The notes beneath the pieces are model-generated. The model was not told the origin of the DNA, searched no databases, and was given only the letters and a program-made list of their open reading frames with translations. This document shows, piece after piece, positions 29,366-37,789 of a DNA stretch of 64,000 nt. Positions within the stretch are counted from its first letter, which is position 1. Each line of letters opens with the position of its first letter. Source of the DNA: Nesterenkonia ebinurensis (GTDB taxonomy: Bacteria; Actinomycetota; Actinomycetes; Actinomycetales; Micrococcaceae); assembly GCF_008711175.1 (NCBI RefSeq), contig NZ_VWNF01000049.1, positions 62,001 through 126,000 on the forward strand, in the 5' to 3' direction. The position numbers and the translations under genes are program-made.

Positions 29366-29779
29366 TTACTCAGTGCTGCAGTTTTTGCAGAGGCCGAAGA
29401 TCTCCAGGGTGTGCCGCACCTCGGTGAACCCGTTCTCTGCGGCCATCCGCTCGGCCCAGGACTCCAGGTCAGGGGCCTCGAACTCCACGGCGAGCCCACA
29501 GCTGCGGCAGACCAGATGGTGGTGGTGCTCATCGGCGGCGCAGAGCCGGAAGATCGCCTCACCGTCATCAGGTCGCAGCACATCCAGCAGCCCCTCCTCC
29601 TGGTGGGACTGCAGCACCCGGTAGACAGTGGCCAGGGAGACCTTCTCCCCGCGGTCAGTGAGGATTCGGTGCAGATCCTGGGCGGAGACGAAGTCGTCCA
29701 GCTCGCTCAGCGCGGCCCAGACCGCGCGCTTCTGGCGGGTGGACCGGCCTTTCACCGAGGGAGTGGCAGTGGTATTCAT
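29366..29779 (-). CDS. zur: Fur-family zinc uptake regulator Zur
   Basis: A 137-residue repressor. The winged HTH is TRQKRAVWAALSELDDFVSAQDLHRILTDRGEKVSLATVYRVLQSHQEEGLLDVL; the dimerisation domain has the metal ligands of the family in CAADEHHHHLVCRSCGLAVEF (His run and Cys-x2-Cys) and FGLCKNCSTE (second Cys pair, structural zinc). The zinc operon with a palindromic Fur-type box upstream identifies it as Zur rather than Fur. The box it probably binds is at 25964-25980. Confidence 0.92.
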   Translation of the reverse strand: MNTTATPSVKGRSTRQKRAVWAALSELDDFVSAQDLHRILTDRGEKVSLATVYRVLQSHQEEGLLDVLRPDDGEAIFRLCAADEHHHHLVCRSCGLAVEFEAPDLESWAERMAAENGFTEVRHTLEIFGLCKNCSTE

Positions 29780-29800
29780 GATGCTGACACTCTAACAGCG

Positions 29801-29872
29801 CTGGTCGCGGCGGTGGGCGCATTCCCGCCGCCTCTCGGCGGGCTGCAGCGGCACCCGCCTTCGCACCTGAAG
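29801..29872 (-). repeat. Repeat family A, single reversed copy
   Basis: Read on the minus strand: CTTCAGGTGCGAAGGCGGG, TGCCGCTGCAGCCCGCCGAG, AGGCGGCGGGAATGCGCCC, ACCGCCGCGACCAG. It follows the unit at 17173 base for base with compensating changes in the palindromic arms (CCGGC to CCCGC on one side, matched on the other). It lies between the divergent zur and HIT genes. Confidence 0.85.
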
Positions 29873-29920
29873 GGCTCACCATCGCTTCGCTTGGCTCGGG
29901 TTTTGGCTTAGTGTATTGAT

Positions 29921-30355
29921 ATGGCCAGTGTTTTCTCTAAGGTGATCAGCGGGGAGTTCCCCGGGCGGTTCGTATGGCAGGACGAGGTGTGCGTCGGGTT
30001 CCTCTCGATCGCGCCCCTGGCCTACGGGCACACCCTGGTGGTGCCGCGTGCCGAGGCGGACAAGTGGACTGATGCTGAGCCGGAGCTGGTGGCCCATCTG
30101 AGCACGGTGGCCCACCGCATCGGCAAGGCCCAGGTGGAAGCCTTCGGCTCAGCGCGGGCCGGCCTGGCGATCGCCGGCTACGAGGTCCCGCACCTGCATC
30201 TGCATGTCTGGCCTTCCAACTCCTTGGCGGACCACGACTTCGGCAAGGCCATGGCTGAGCCGGACCCGGGGAAGATGGACGAAGCCGCTGAGAAGATCCG
30301 GGTCGCCCTGCGCCTGATGGGCGAGACCGACCACGTGCCCGCCGAAGACGACTGA
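29921..30355 (+). CDS. HIT family hydrolase/transferase
   Basis: A 144-residue histidine-triad protein. It opens SVFSKVISGEFPGRFVWQDEVCVGFLSIAPLAYGHTLVVPR, the usual HIT start, and has the triad VPHLHLHVWP (His-phi-His-phi-His). Members hydrolyse nucleoside phosphoramidates or dinucleoside polyphosphates. This actinobacterial type is close to the HIT proteins often annotated without a defined substrate. It is divergent from zur and convergent with hrpA, one base short of its stop. Confidence 0.92.
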   Translation: MASVFSKVISGEFPGRFVWQDEVCVGFLSIAPLAYGHTLVVPRAEADKWTDAEPELVAHLSTVAHRIGKAQVEAFGSARAGLAIAGYEVPHLHLHVWPSNSLADHDFGKAMAEPDPGKMDEAAEKIRVALRLMGETDHVPAEDD

Positions 30356-30356
30356 G

Positions 30357-33300
30357 CTAGCGTGACTGTTTGACGCGTGAGCGGATGCGCTTGGCGCTGA
30401 CGGTCTGAGCGGTCCCCAGTTGTTGGGCGAAGAGGTTGACCCGCAGCTCCTCGATCATCCACTTCACCGCAGCCAAGCTGGCAGGTACCGGAAGCTGAAC
30501 CGGAACGGCCTCCACCGCGGCGTCGAACTCATCCTCCAGCTGCTGGATCTGCTGCATATCAGTGGTGTCCTTGGCCAGCCCCTGCCCGGCCTCCAGCCGG
30601 TCCAGCCGCACAAGCATCGCTTTGAGATACCGAGGAAGATGCTGGGCCTGAGCGAAACCGGTGACGGCGATGAATCCCGGGTAGACCAGCTGATCAATCT
30701 GTGCCTGCATATCTGAAACCGCGGCAGCCAAGGCCTTGGACTTCACGCTGGCCAGCCGGGCGCGCACCTCTGTGTTGAGGGTCAGCACCTGAGCCAGGAC
30801 GTCGGTGAGCTTCAGCACGGTGTCGATCAGCTCAGCTCGGGCCTGCCGGGAGATGGTCTCGAACGCGGCGGCGGTGAACGGCAGCTCAGCGGGCACCAGA
30901 TGGTCCAGCACGGCGGTGGTTGCCTCCGCGACGATCTGGTCTGTGCTGGTGGCGGCATCCTTGGCGAACTGCCCGAAGGCCAACCGCTCCCGATTGCTCA
31001 GGTGGTCCACCACATAGCGCTGGGGACTGGGCAGCACAGAGGTGAGCAGCGCCACGACGCCGCGGTGGTGGGTGCGTGCCTGCTCTGCGGCAGAGCCGGT
31101 GATGGTCAGCCGCACGCCGGAGTCTCCGACGTGGTCTGCACCATTGCTGCTGCGTTGGCGCCGGTCCCGCACATCAGGGGAGGCATCCGGAGCCAGGGCC
31201 GGGTAACCGGTGATCGCACGGCCTGCGACCTGACTGGTGACCTGCTGCGGGATGTCCCCGAAGGTCCAACTGGTCTGATTCCGCGCTGAGGTGTCGATTC
31301 CCGGGCCGGTGAGCTCGCCGCTCGCCTCGGTACCCCCGCTTCCACGCTGAGTGCGTGATTTGTGCAGCGCTTTAGCCTGATTTGGCCCGGAATTACTGCT
31401 CAGATCATGCACTGAACGAGAATCGGCGCCCGGCGGGGTTGGAGAATCGGCGCTTGGCGAGGCTGGAGATTCGGTGCCCGGCGGGGCTGGAGATTCACTG
31501 CCCGGGCCGCTGACCGAGCGCTGGATCGCCTCCCGGTTCTCCCGGCTGAACCGGACTTGCAGCTCCTCTAGGTCGAAGCCGGAGTCCAACACCCGTCCCC
31601 GCTCGCTGACCACCGCAAAGGTGAACCGCAGATGGTCCGGCAGAGCACCCAGATCCAGGTCCGCCGGATCCACCACTACGCCTTTGAGCTGGCGCAGCGC
31701 AGCAGCCAGAGCGGGCCGGAAAGGAGAGCGGGTCGCGTGGTCATCTTGCTCCATCTGCTCACGGGCTCGAGCCGCGACATCAGGGGCCGGCACAAAGTTC
31801 TTCCGCAGCTGCTTGGGCATTGACCGGATCAGTGCGGTGATCATCTCGGTGCGCCGGCCCGGGATGAACCACCCGAACCGGTGCGGCTCCAACTGGTTGA
31901 GGAAGAGCACCGGGATCCGGACGGTGACCCCAGCCTCATAGGCGTAGGTGAGCTCCAGGGGCAGGCCGTCATGGTCTAAGTGTTCAGGGAAGGCCTCCAG
32001 ATCCAGCTGCTCGGCCTCAGGCGCCATCAGCGTGGACTCCGGCAGATCCAGCAGCTCAGGGGTCTGGTGGCGCTGCTTCTTCCACCAGGCGTCGAAGGCA
32101 CGCTGTGAGGTGATCTGCTCAGGCAGGCGCTGGGCAAAGAACTCCACCAGGTGATGGTCAGCAGCACGCAGGTTCTTGCGCCGGGTGCGCTCCTCCAGCT
32201 CAGCGATCTCCTTCAACCGGTCCCGGTTGCGCTTATCAAAGTGGTGCCGGGTGCTCCAATCGCCCTCGATCAGTGCATGCCGGATGAACTCGGAGCGGGC
32301 AAACTCAGGGTCCAGATTTCCGTAGAGCACACTGCGGTCGGCCACAATCGGTACGCCGAAGAGGGTGATCCGTTCGGTGGCGACCACCGCGCCGCGCTTG
32401 GCGGACCAGACGGGGTCGGAATGGCTGCGCTTGACCAGGTGGCTGCCCACATCCTCGGCCCAGGCCGGGTCCACTGCGGCGACCGTGCGCGCCCAGAGCC
32501 GGGAAGTCTCCACCAGCTCAGCGGCCATCACCATCTCGGGATTCTTCTTGAACAGTCCGGACCCGGGGAAGATGGCGAACCGGGTGCCGCGCGCTCCCTG
32601 GTACTCACGGGTGCGCGGGGTGTAGAGACCAAGATGGCTGAGCAGCCCGGCCAGCAGTGACTTGTGGACCGCATCATGCTTGATCACGTGTTCGACACTG
32701 TCCCGGACGCGGATCCGGCGGGCGGAGAGCTTGGCCTGCTGCGCAAGCTCGCCGAGCTGGTTGACCAGATCCTGCCATTCGCGGATGCGCAGCCAGTTCA
32801 GATGCTCGCGGCGACACAGCTTGCGGAACTGCGATGATGACTGCCCTGCCTGCTGCTCCCCGAGGTAGCGCCACAGGTTCAGCAGTGCGGAGAAGTCAGA
32901 CTTGTCATCGGCGAACCGCTTATGCAGCGCATCTGCCTCATCGCGGTGTTCGGCGGGGCGCTCGCGGACGTCCTGAATGGAGAGCCCGGCCACCAGCACG
33001 GTGACCTCGGTCAGGCAGTCGCGCCGAGCGGCCTCGACCATCATCCGGGCCAGTCGGGGGTCTACCGGCAGCTGGGCGATCCGCTTACCGGTGCCGGTGA
33101 CCCGGCCTGAGGGTTCCAGGGCCCCGAGTTCGGTGAGCAGCCGGACGGCGTCATTGACCGCTTTGGCATCCGGCTTCTGCACGAACGGGAAGTCCAGCAG
33201 CTCCTGCGGGGTCCTGGTGATTCCCATTGCGGACATCTGCAGCAGCACGGACGCCAGCGAGGTGCGCAGGATCTCGGGATCGGTGAACTCCGGCCGGGCT

Positions 33301-34427
33301 TCGAAGTCCTCCTCCGAGTAGAGCCGGATACAGATGCCGTCTGAGGTGCGTCCGCAACGCCCGGCCCGCTGATCGGCGCTGGCCTGGCTGATCGGTTCAA
33401 TAGGCAGCCGCTGGACCTTGGTGCGGGTGGAGTACCGGGAGATCCGGGCGCTGCCGGTGTCGATGACGTATTTGATGCCGGGCACGGTCAGGGAGGTCTC
33501 AGCCACGTTGGTGGCCAGGACAATACGACGCCGCCCACCAGTGGTGAAGACCCGCTTCTGCTCCTGGAGGGAGAGCCGCCCGAAGAGCGGGAGGATCTCG
33601 GAACCGGCCAGCTTGCGGTGGCGCTTGATGGTGTCGGCCAGGGCGTCGGCGGCATCTCGGATCTCGCGTTCGCCGGGGAAGAAGATCAGGATGTCTCCAT
33701 CGGGCTCATCGGCGAGTTCGACCACGGCGTCACTGACTGCATCGAGCTCGTCACGGTCCTGTGCGGGCTGAGGTGAGTCCACTGCGTCGTTGTCTAGATC
33801 GACTACGGGCCGGTAGCGGATCTCTACTGGGTAGGTGCGCCCGGAGACCTCGATGATCGGGGCATCAGAGAAATGCTCGCTGAACCGCTCGGGATCGATG
33901 GTGGCGGAGGTGACCAGCACCTTCAGGTCCTTCCGCTGTGGCAGGATTCGCTTCAGATACCCGAGGATCACATCGATGTTGAGGCTGCGCTCATGGGCCT
34001 CATCAATGATGATGGCTGAATACCTGCGCAGTTGCGGGTCGCGCTGGATCTCGGCCAGCAGGATGCCGTCGGTCATCAGCTTGACCGAGGTGTCCTGGCC
34101 GACTTCGGCGGTGAAGCGGACCTGGTAGCCCACGGTGCTGCCGATCTCGGTGCCCAGCTCCTCGGCCAGGCGCTCGGCCACGGTGCGAGCCGCCAGCCGG
34201 CGCGGCTGGGTGTGCCCGATCAGGCCCTGCTCATGCAGTCCCAGTTCCAGCAGCATCTTGGGCAGCTGGGTGGTCTTTCCCGAGCCGGTCTCACCGGCGA
34301 TCACCACCACCTGGTGCTCACGCAGCGCCGCCAGGATGGTATCCCGTTCACCGGTGACCGGCAGATGCTCGGGGTAGTTCAGGTCGGCAGGGGAGTAGGC
34401 CGAGGTGGTGGAAGTCTCCGTAGGCAT
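30357..34427 (-). CDS. hrpA: ATP-dependent RNA helicase HrpA
   Basis: A 1356-residue DEAH-box helicase. Residues about 15-180: motif I GETGSGKTTQLP, Ia TQPRRLAARTVAERLAEELG, II DEAH, III TSATID. Residues 230-390: RecA2 with ATNVAETSLTVPGIKYVIDTG and QRAGRCGRT. HA2/OB-fold follow, then the HrpA-specific C-terminal DUF3418. The chain contains a disordered linker at about 975-1065 made of tandem PGxESPAP-type repeats and a family C palindromic repeat read in frame (SVHDLSSNSGPNQAKALHKS). Related proteins in E. coli act on mRNA and stalled ribosomes. Faces the HIT gene. Confidence 0.95.
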   Translation of the reverse strand: MPTETSTTSAYSPADLNYPEHLPVTGERDTILAALREHQVVVIAGETGSGKTTQLPKMLLELGLHEQGLIGHTQPRRLAARTVAERLAEELGTEIGSTVGYQVRFTAEVGQDTSVKLMTDGILLAEIQRDPQLRRYSAIIIDEAHERSLNIDVILGYLKRILPQRKDLKVLVTSATIDPERFSEHFSDAPIIEVSGRTYPVEIRYRPVVDLDNDAVDSPQPAQDRDELDAVSDAVVELADEPDGDILIFFPGEREIRDAADALADTIKRHRKLAGSEILPLFGRLSLQEQKRVFTTGGRRRIVLATNVAETSLTVPGIKYVIDTGSARISRYSTRTKVQRLPIEPISQASADQRAGRCGRTSDGICIRLYSEEDFEARPEFTDPEILRTSLASVLLQMSAMGITRTPQELLDFPFVQKPDAKAVNDAVRLLTELGALEPSGRVTGTGKRIAQLPVDPRLARMMVEAARRDCLTEVTVLVAGLSIQDVRERPAEHRDEADALHKRFADDKSDFSALLNLWRYLGEQQAGQSSSQFRKLCRREHLNWLRIREWQDLVNQLGELAQQAKLSARRIRVRDSVEHVIKHDAVHKSLLAGLLSHLGLYTPRTREYQGARGTRFAIFPGSGLFKKNPEMVMAAELVETSRLWARTVAAVDPAWAEDVGSHLVKRSHSDPVWSAKRGAVVATERITLFGVPIVADRSVLYGNLDPEFARSEFIRHALIEGDWSTRHHFDKRNRDRLKEIAELEERTRRKNLRAADHHLVEFFAQRLPEQITSQRAFDAWWKKQRHQTPELLDLPESTLMAPEAEQLDLEAFPEHLDHDGLPLELTYAYEAGVTVRIPVLFLNQLEPHRFGWFIPGRRTEMITALIRSMPKQLRKNFVPAPDVAARAREQMEQDDHATRSPFRPALAAALRQLKGVVVDPADLDLGALPDHLRFTFAVVSERGRVLDSGFDLEELQVRFSRENREAIQRSVSGPGSESPAPPGTESPASPSADSPTPPGADSRSVHDLSSNSGPNQAKALHKSRTQRGSGGTEASGELTGPGIDTSARNQTSWTFGDIPQQVTSQVAGRAITGYPALAPDASPDVRDRRQRSSNGADHVGDSGVRLTITGSAAEQARTHHRGVVALLTSVLPSPQRYVVDHLSNRERLAFGQFAKDAATSTDQIVAEATTAVLDHLVPAELPFTAAAFETISRQARAELIDTVLKLTDVLAQVLTLNTEVRARLASVKSKALAAAVSDMQAQIDQLVYPGFIAVTGFAQAQHLPRYLKAMLVRLDRLEAGQGLAKDTTDMQQIQQLEDEFDAAVEAVPVQLPVPASLAAVKWMIEELRVNLFAQQLGTAQTVSAKRIRSRVKQSR
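31347..31416 (-). repeat. Palindromic repeat family C, copy 2, in frame inside hrpA
   Basis: CTGAGTGCGTGATTTGTGCAGC and GCTCAGATCATGCACTGAA are inverted arms. On the minus strand the unit aligns from end to end with the 70-bp copy at 11747-11816 (about three quarters identical). It encodes about 23 residues of HrpA (about 1004-1027) without a stop. Confidence 0.85.
31430..31505 (-). repeat. Tandem 24-base repeat in the hrpA linker
   Basis: Three to four copies of a unit like GAATCGGCGCCCGGCGGGGT follow each other, read on the minus strand as PGSESPAPPGTESPASPSAD-type residues. They adjoin the family C element and lengthen the linker between the helicase and DUF3418. Confidence 0.75.
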
Positions 34428-34460
34428 GACCCGCTGAGTCTATCGGCCCGCAGTCCGGAG

Positions 34461-34823
34461 TCAGTCCTCGGTGGGGGCCAGCGTCAGCTCCCCGAACTCT
34501 TCACGGACTTCCTCAGTGTCGGGAACCAAGATGTACTCACCGCTTTCCCGTTCGATATCGAACAAGAAAGGACCCTCGTCCTCAGCGTCCTCCACATCCA
34601 GTGTGAGCACGCCTTCTTCCACCGAATAGCTGAACCCTCGGCTGAAGGTGGGGGAGGTGTAGGCAGCGGTGCTGACATTGAAGGTCATCTGGCCGGATTC
34701 ACCGTTGGTGGAGACCACGCGCCAGGTCTGTGACCGCAGATCCGAGGCCGGGTCTGGAACGCAGCCGGTGAGAAGGCCTGCACAGAGGACAGCGGCGAGC
34801 AAGAGAAAATTCTTAGATCTCAT
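34461..34823 (-). CDS. Small secreted lipoprotein of unknown function
   Basis: A 120-residue protein with a signal peptide (MRSKNFLLLAAVLCAGLLTGC) and lipobox LTGC, so it should be anchored on the outer face of the membrane. The mature part is rich in Thr, Ser and acidic residues, with alternating beta-type stretches (WRVVSTNGESGQMTFNVSTAAYTSPTF; GVLTLDVEDAEDEGPFLFDIE). I do not recognise a family. It is 33 bases upstream of hrpA on the same strand. Confidence 0.75.
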   Translation of the reverse strand: MRSKNFLLLAAVLCAGLLTGCVPDPASDLRSQTWRVVSTNGESGQMTFNVSTAAYTSPTFSRGFSYSVEEGVLTLDVEDAEDEGPFLFDIERESGEYILVPDTEEVREEFGELTLAPTED

Positions 34824-34990
34824 GTCTGTGGTGAGTCTACAGGCGCGTTATGCGCAGCAGGGCGGGCCGGCTTGGGAAGCCGTGATGATGGATTAGGTTC
34901 TCGGTGCACTTTGGGGGTACGATAACTCTCGCTGTTTTCAGCAAGTTGAGGTCCCAGGGACTCGGTGAGAACCGGGATAACAGGACCGAT

Positions 34991-35053
<63 letters not shown>

Positions 35054-35074
<21 letters not shown>

Positions 35075-35150
35075 CGAGTGTTAAGTGGCCTCTGACCTGG
35101 GGTTTTGTACTCCGGGTTGGGGCCATTTTCGTGCCATGTGCCGAGATATG
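35054..35150 (+). repeat. Attachment-site direct repeat 1 (tRNA-Leu 3' end plus 75 bp)
   Basis: The sequence from GTTCAAGTCCCCCCTCGCGC to GTGCCGAGATATG recurs at 39156-39251 with a single-base indel in the C-run. It contains the T-arm and acceptor of tRNA-Leu, the usual core of tRNA-targeting integrases, followed by about 75 shared bases of element end. Confidence 0.92.
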
Positions 35151-35151
35151 G

Positions 35152-36006
35152 GGGTTATTAGGGGTTATAGGCAGAAATCTCGACGAGACTACGCCGCATA
35201 TCCAGTTGGTCGCGGACACCCACGCTCCCGATCCGAAGCACGAAGGCCACCTGCGGGTGACGGCCTCACAGATGTGGGGTCAGCACCGCGAGGTCACCGA
35301 ATCCAACGGCAAGACGATCCCGGCCCAGCAGAAGATGCGCACCTACCAGGCCGGGTTCCGGGAGCGTATGCACGGTGCCGGGTTCGACGTGGAGTTGGAC
35401 GCTGATCCGGTGCGTAGCAGCCGGAAGCACACCAAGGAGGAATACGTCGAGATTCAGGAGGGCCAGGAAGCTCTGGAGGACCGCGCTACCCGCACTGGAG
35501 GTCAAGGAACGGGACTACCAGGCACGGGAGGCCAAGCTCTCCCATTTGGAAGCGGCTGCTGAGCGGACCGGGTTCAGCGAAGGCAACAAGCGCGGCTACC
35601 AGGATGGCTGGAAGAAAGGCTACTCCGAGTCCGAGGGATTCACCCCGGGCAAGAGCACAGGTGCTGCCGAAGCCGAAAAGGAGAACCGGCGTATCCATGC
35701 GCTGCTGGTCAAAGACCGACGGGCTACCCAGGAGGAGCGGGACAAGGCCGCCGCCGAGAGGCAGGAGGCCGAGCAGGCCTGGGCGCAGGCCCAGCAGCAT
35801 CTTGAGATCGCGCGTGCGGTTGCTACGACACACCAGAAGTCGGTCAGCTTGCTGGAGGCTGCCCGGAAGTCCCTGCTGGATAAGCCCCCTATCTGGAAGG
35901 CGTTCCTGAAGGGCCGCCCGAAGCTCCAGGCCCAGTTCGAGGACTTCGAGCAGAAAGCTCACAGGCGCTCGACCGGGGTGTTTCTAAGGCCAAGCAGAAG
36001 TCCTAG
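35152..36006 (+). pseudogene. MobV/Pre-type relaxase remnant (plasmid mobilisation)
   Basis: Right after direct repeat 1 the frame reads NLDETTPHIQLVADTHAPD, the metal-coordinating HxDExTPHIH-type motif of MobV relaxases (first His lost, last His is Gln), then VTASQMWGQHREVTESNGKT, QAGFRERMHGAGFDVELD and KHTKEEYVEIQEGQEALED. Near 35490 the similarity moves to another frame (LPALEVKERDYQAREAKLSHLEAAAERTG) and carries the coiled-coil tail AQAQQHLEIARAVATTHQ; near 35965 it shifts again to ALDRGVSKAKQKS and stops at 36006. The N-terminus with the catalytic region is missing. Two frameshifts and a 5' truncation: inactive. Confidence 0.82.
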
Positions 36007-36129
36007 GAGGCCAAGGCCGCAGCAGAGAAGAGGATGGGTCTGCTGAAGGTGTGGTGGAGTTCAAGACCAAACTAACCTCTGGGCGACGCTGGCTGCCCTA
36101 TGCGGGAGCATGCACACGTTCAGATCGGC

Positions 36130-36657
36130 CTAGTCTCGCCAAAACCACCGGCGGAACCATGGCGTTCGTGAGTTCCTCTGTGCATGCTGTTCTTCTTCGC
36201 GGGCCTGTGCCTTCTCGATGCGTTCTGCCTTTCGACCCGCCCAGGCCTCCACAGTGGTTTCGACGTCACGGGGCATGGTCAGCAGCGGAGGGCCCTCTGG
36301 CGGCTCATAGCGAGCACGGATCACACTTTGATTGAATGTCTCTATCTCCTGGCGCACTGCCTCTTCGTTCGGCAGCTGGTCGAGCTTGGCATCGAGCTCA
36401 GCGTCCCTCTTACGCAACTCCACAGAGAGAGGCAGAAGCGCCAGCTTCTCACGCTTGAGCAGACTCTTGAACCACCAATCGGGATCGTAGCTATCCGAAA
36501 GGTCAAGCGGTTCTCCGCTGCCTGGAAGGTCATCGAACTCACCGCGTTCAGTAGCTTTGCGGATCTGATAGTCGGCCATCAGCGCAATGGTGACCTCGAT
36601 GTCGACGGCGAAAGCGGCCGGTTCACAGAACCTGGCGGGCGGCGGCCAGTAGTTCAT
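36130..36657 (-). CDS. DUF1992 domain protein (DnaJ-C28-like)
   Basis: A 175-residue protein starting MNYWPPPARFCEPAAFAVD at ATG 36657 with AAGGAGG nine bases upstream. Its middle has the DUF1992 pattern MADYQIRKATERGEFDDLPGSGEPLDLSD, then a charged helix (LLPLSVELRKRDAELDAKLDQLPNEEAVRQEIETFN) and a basic C-terminus. No function is established for the bacterial members. It is transcribed away from a TetR gene; the shared 68-base gap has an inverted repeat, so TetR may control it. Cargo of the tRNA-Leu island. Confidence 0.8.
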   Translation of the reverse strand: MNYWPPPARFCEPAAFAVDIEVTIALMADYQIRKATERGEFDDLPGSGEPLDLSDSYDPDWWFKSLLKREKLALLPLSVELRKRDAELDAKLDQLPNEEAVRQEIETFNQSVIRARYEPPEGPPLLTMPRDVETTVEAWAGRKAERIEKAQAREEEQHAQRNSRTPWFRRWFWRD

Positions 36658-36670
36658 GGTGACTCCCTCC

Positions 36671-36710
36671 TTTTTCAAGTCACATGTATTATGTCATGCG
36701 TATTGAAAAA
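36671..36710. promoter_or_regulatory. Inverted repeat in the DUF1992/tetR divergent promoter
   Basis: TTTTTCAA (36671-36678) and TTGAAAAA (36703-36710) are perfect eight-base arms around CACATGTATTATGTCATGCG-type sequence that itself holds two CATG half-sites. This is an operator candidate for the adjacent TetR. Confidence 0.55.
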
Positions 36711-36725
36711 CAGAGGAGGTCAAGG

Positions 36726-37436
36726 ATGCCCAAGCAGGTAGACCATCGCCAACGGCAGGACCTGATCGCACGCGCCCTCTGGCAGGTCGTTGATCAACAT
36801 GGGTGGGCGCAGGCGTCCATGCGCGAGGTCGCCCGGGAGGCGGGAGCGTCTCTTGGGCAAGTGCAGCACTACTTCTCGTCTCGAACAGAGATGCTGACCT
36901 TCGCGATGGAACACGCCTCCGCTGAGACGTCCCACCGCATCCAACATCGCTTGGATGAGCTCGAGACGCCAGACCATCCTCGAGAGGTGCTGAGAATCGT
37001 GCTCACCGAGATGCTGCCGCTGTATTCCGACAGTCGCGCCAGAAGTCGCATGAGTGCCGCATACGTGCTCGAGGCACTTCATGATGAGTCACTGCGAGAA
37101 CAGGCCCGGGCGGGGCTACGCGATGGACGCTCGATGGTTGAGAGCCTGATCCGGCAAGCGATCACTGATGGGCACATTGCTCGGGGCCGTGACCCCGTGG
37201 TGGAGACAAATCTCCTCCTCGCGCTGACCGGCTTCACTCCATTGCTCGAACTCGGAGTTATAGACACCGATGCAGTGCTGAAGTCCATCGACGATTATCT
37301 AGATCGGCTTTTTGCGGCACCACAAACCTCAATGCCGCTTAGATGTTGTGCCGAAGCTGAGCCCCACGCAGGAGGTCGAGCGGAAACTGGCACTGCTGGT
37401 ACCGGAGGAGAAGGAGCGGGATCAGCAGTGGAGTAA
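36726..37436 (+). CDS. TetR family regulator with an extended C-terminus
   Basis: A 236-residue protein starting at ATG 36726 with GAGGAGG at 36713-36719. Residues 1-55 are the HTH (QDLIARALWQVVDQHGWAQASMREVAREAGASLGQVQHYFSSRTEMLTFAM); the rest resembles the TetR_C_6/BetI-like domain (RIVLTEMLPLYSDSRARSRMSAAYVLEALHDESLR). The TetR fold should end near DDYLDRLFAAPQTS (about 205). The last 30 residues are read across DNA that in another frame encodes VVPKLSPTQEVERKLALLVP, stopping at 37440, so the tail probably arose from a junction with a lost gene. Confidence 0.82.
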   Translation: MPKQVDHRQRQDLIARALWQVVDQHGWAQASMREVAREAGASLGQVQHYFSSRTEMLTFAMEHASAETSHRIQHRLDELETPDHPREVLRIVLTEMLPLYSDSRARSRMSAAYVLEALHDESLREQARAGLRDGRSMVESLIRQAITDGHIARGRDPVVETNLLLALTGFTPLLELGVIDTDAVLKSIDDYLDRLFAAPQTSMPLRCCAEAEPHAGGRAETGTAGTGGEGAGSAVE

Positions 37437-37515
37437 GTGAGGCCTGGGTTTTGAGTCCGGTCGAGTTCAAGTTCCATGTTGCCAAGTTGCTCTATGGGAG
37501 CCCTTCGCCTCCGAC

Positions 37516-37554
37516 CAAAAAGAAAACCCGCCCGGTGCCGGAGCACCAGGCGGG
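37516..37554 (-). terminator. Rho-independent terminator of the island's small minus-strand operon
   Basis: On the minus strand CCCGCCTGGTGC and GCACCGGGCGGG form a 12-bp stem with one mismatch around TCCG, followed by TTTTCTTTTT. It lies 17 bases past the stop at 37572. Confidence 0.9.
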
Positions 37555-37571
37555 CATCTTGGGTGGTGTGG

Positions 37572-37757
37572 TCATAGTCCGGTGGTCTTCTTCACCAGGG
37601 CGCGGGCCTCGCGGTAGGTCTCCCGGAAGTCCTCCAGCATGTGGAAGCGGGCACCATCGGGCAACTTCCCCCTCACGACCACGACGAAGACGTCGCGGTG
37701 GGTCCGGGGGTCATAGTCGATGTATGCGAGATATTCGTCGTTCTCAAAGCGGCGCAC
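37572..37757 (-). CDS. Hypothetical small protein, island cargo
   Basis: A 61-residue protein from GTG 37757, sequence MRRFENDEYLAYIDYDPR at the start and a predicted strand-strand-strand-helix order (YLAYIDYD, VFVVVVRG, RFHMLED, FRETYREARALVKKT). I do not recognise it. It lies 32 bases downstream of the next gene on the same strand and ends at a good terminator, so the two are a likely operon. The ribosome site is weak. Confidence 0.55.
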   Translation of the reverse strand: MRRFENDEYLAYIDYDPRTHRDVFVVVVRGKLPDGARFHMLEDFRETYREARALVKKTTGL

Positions 37758-37789
37758 ACCGCCCCTGGGGAGTTGCTGCTGTTAGGTCG

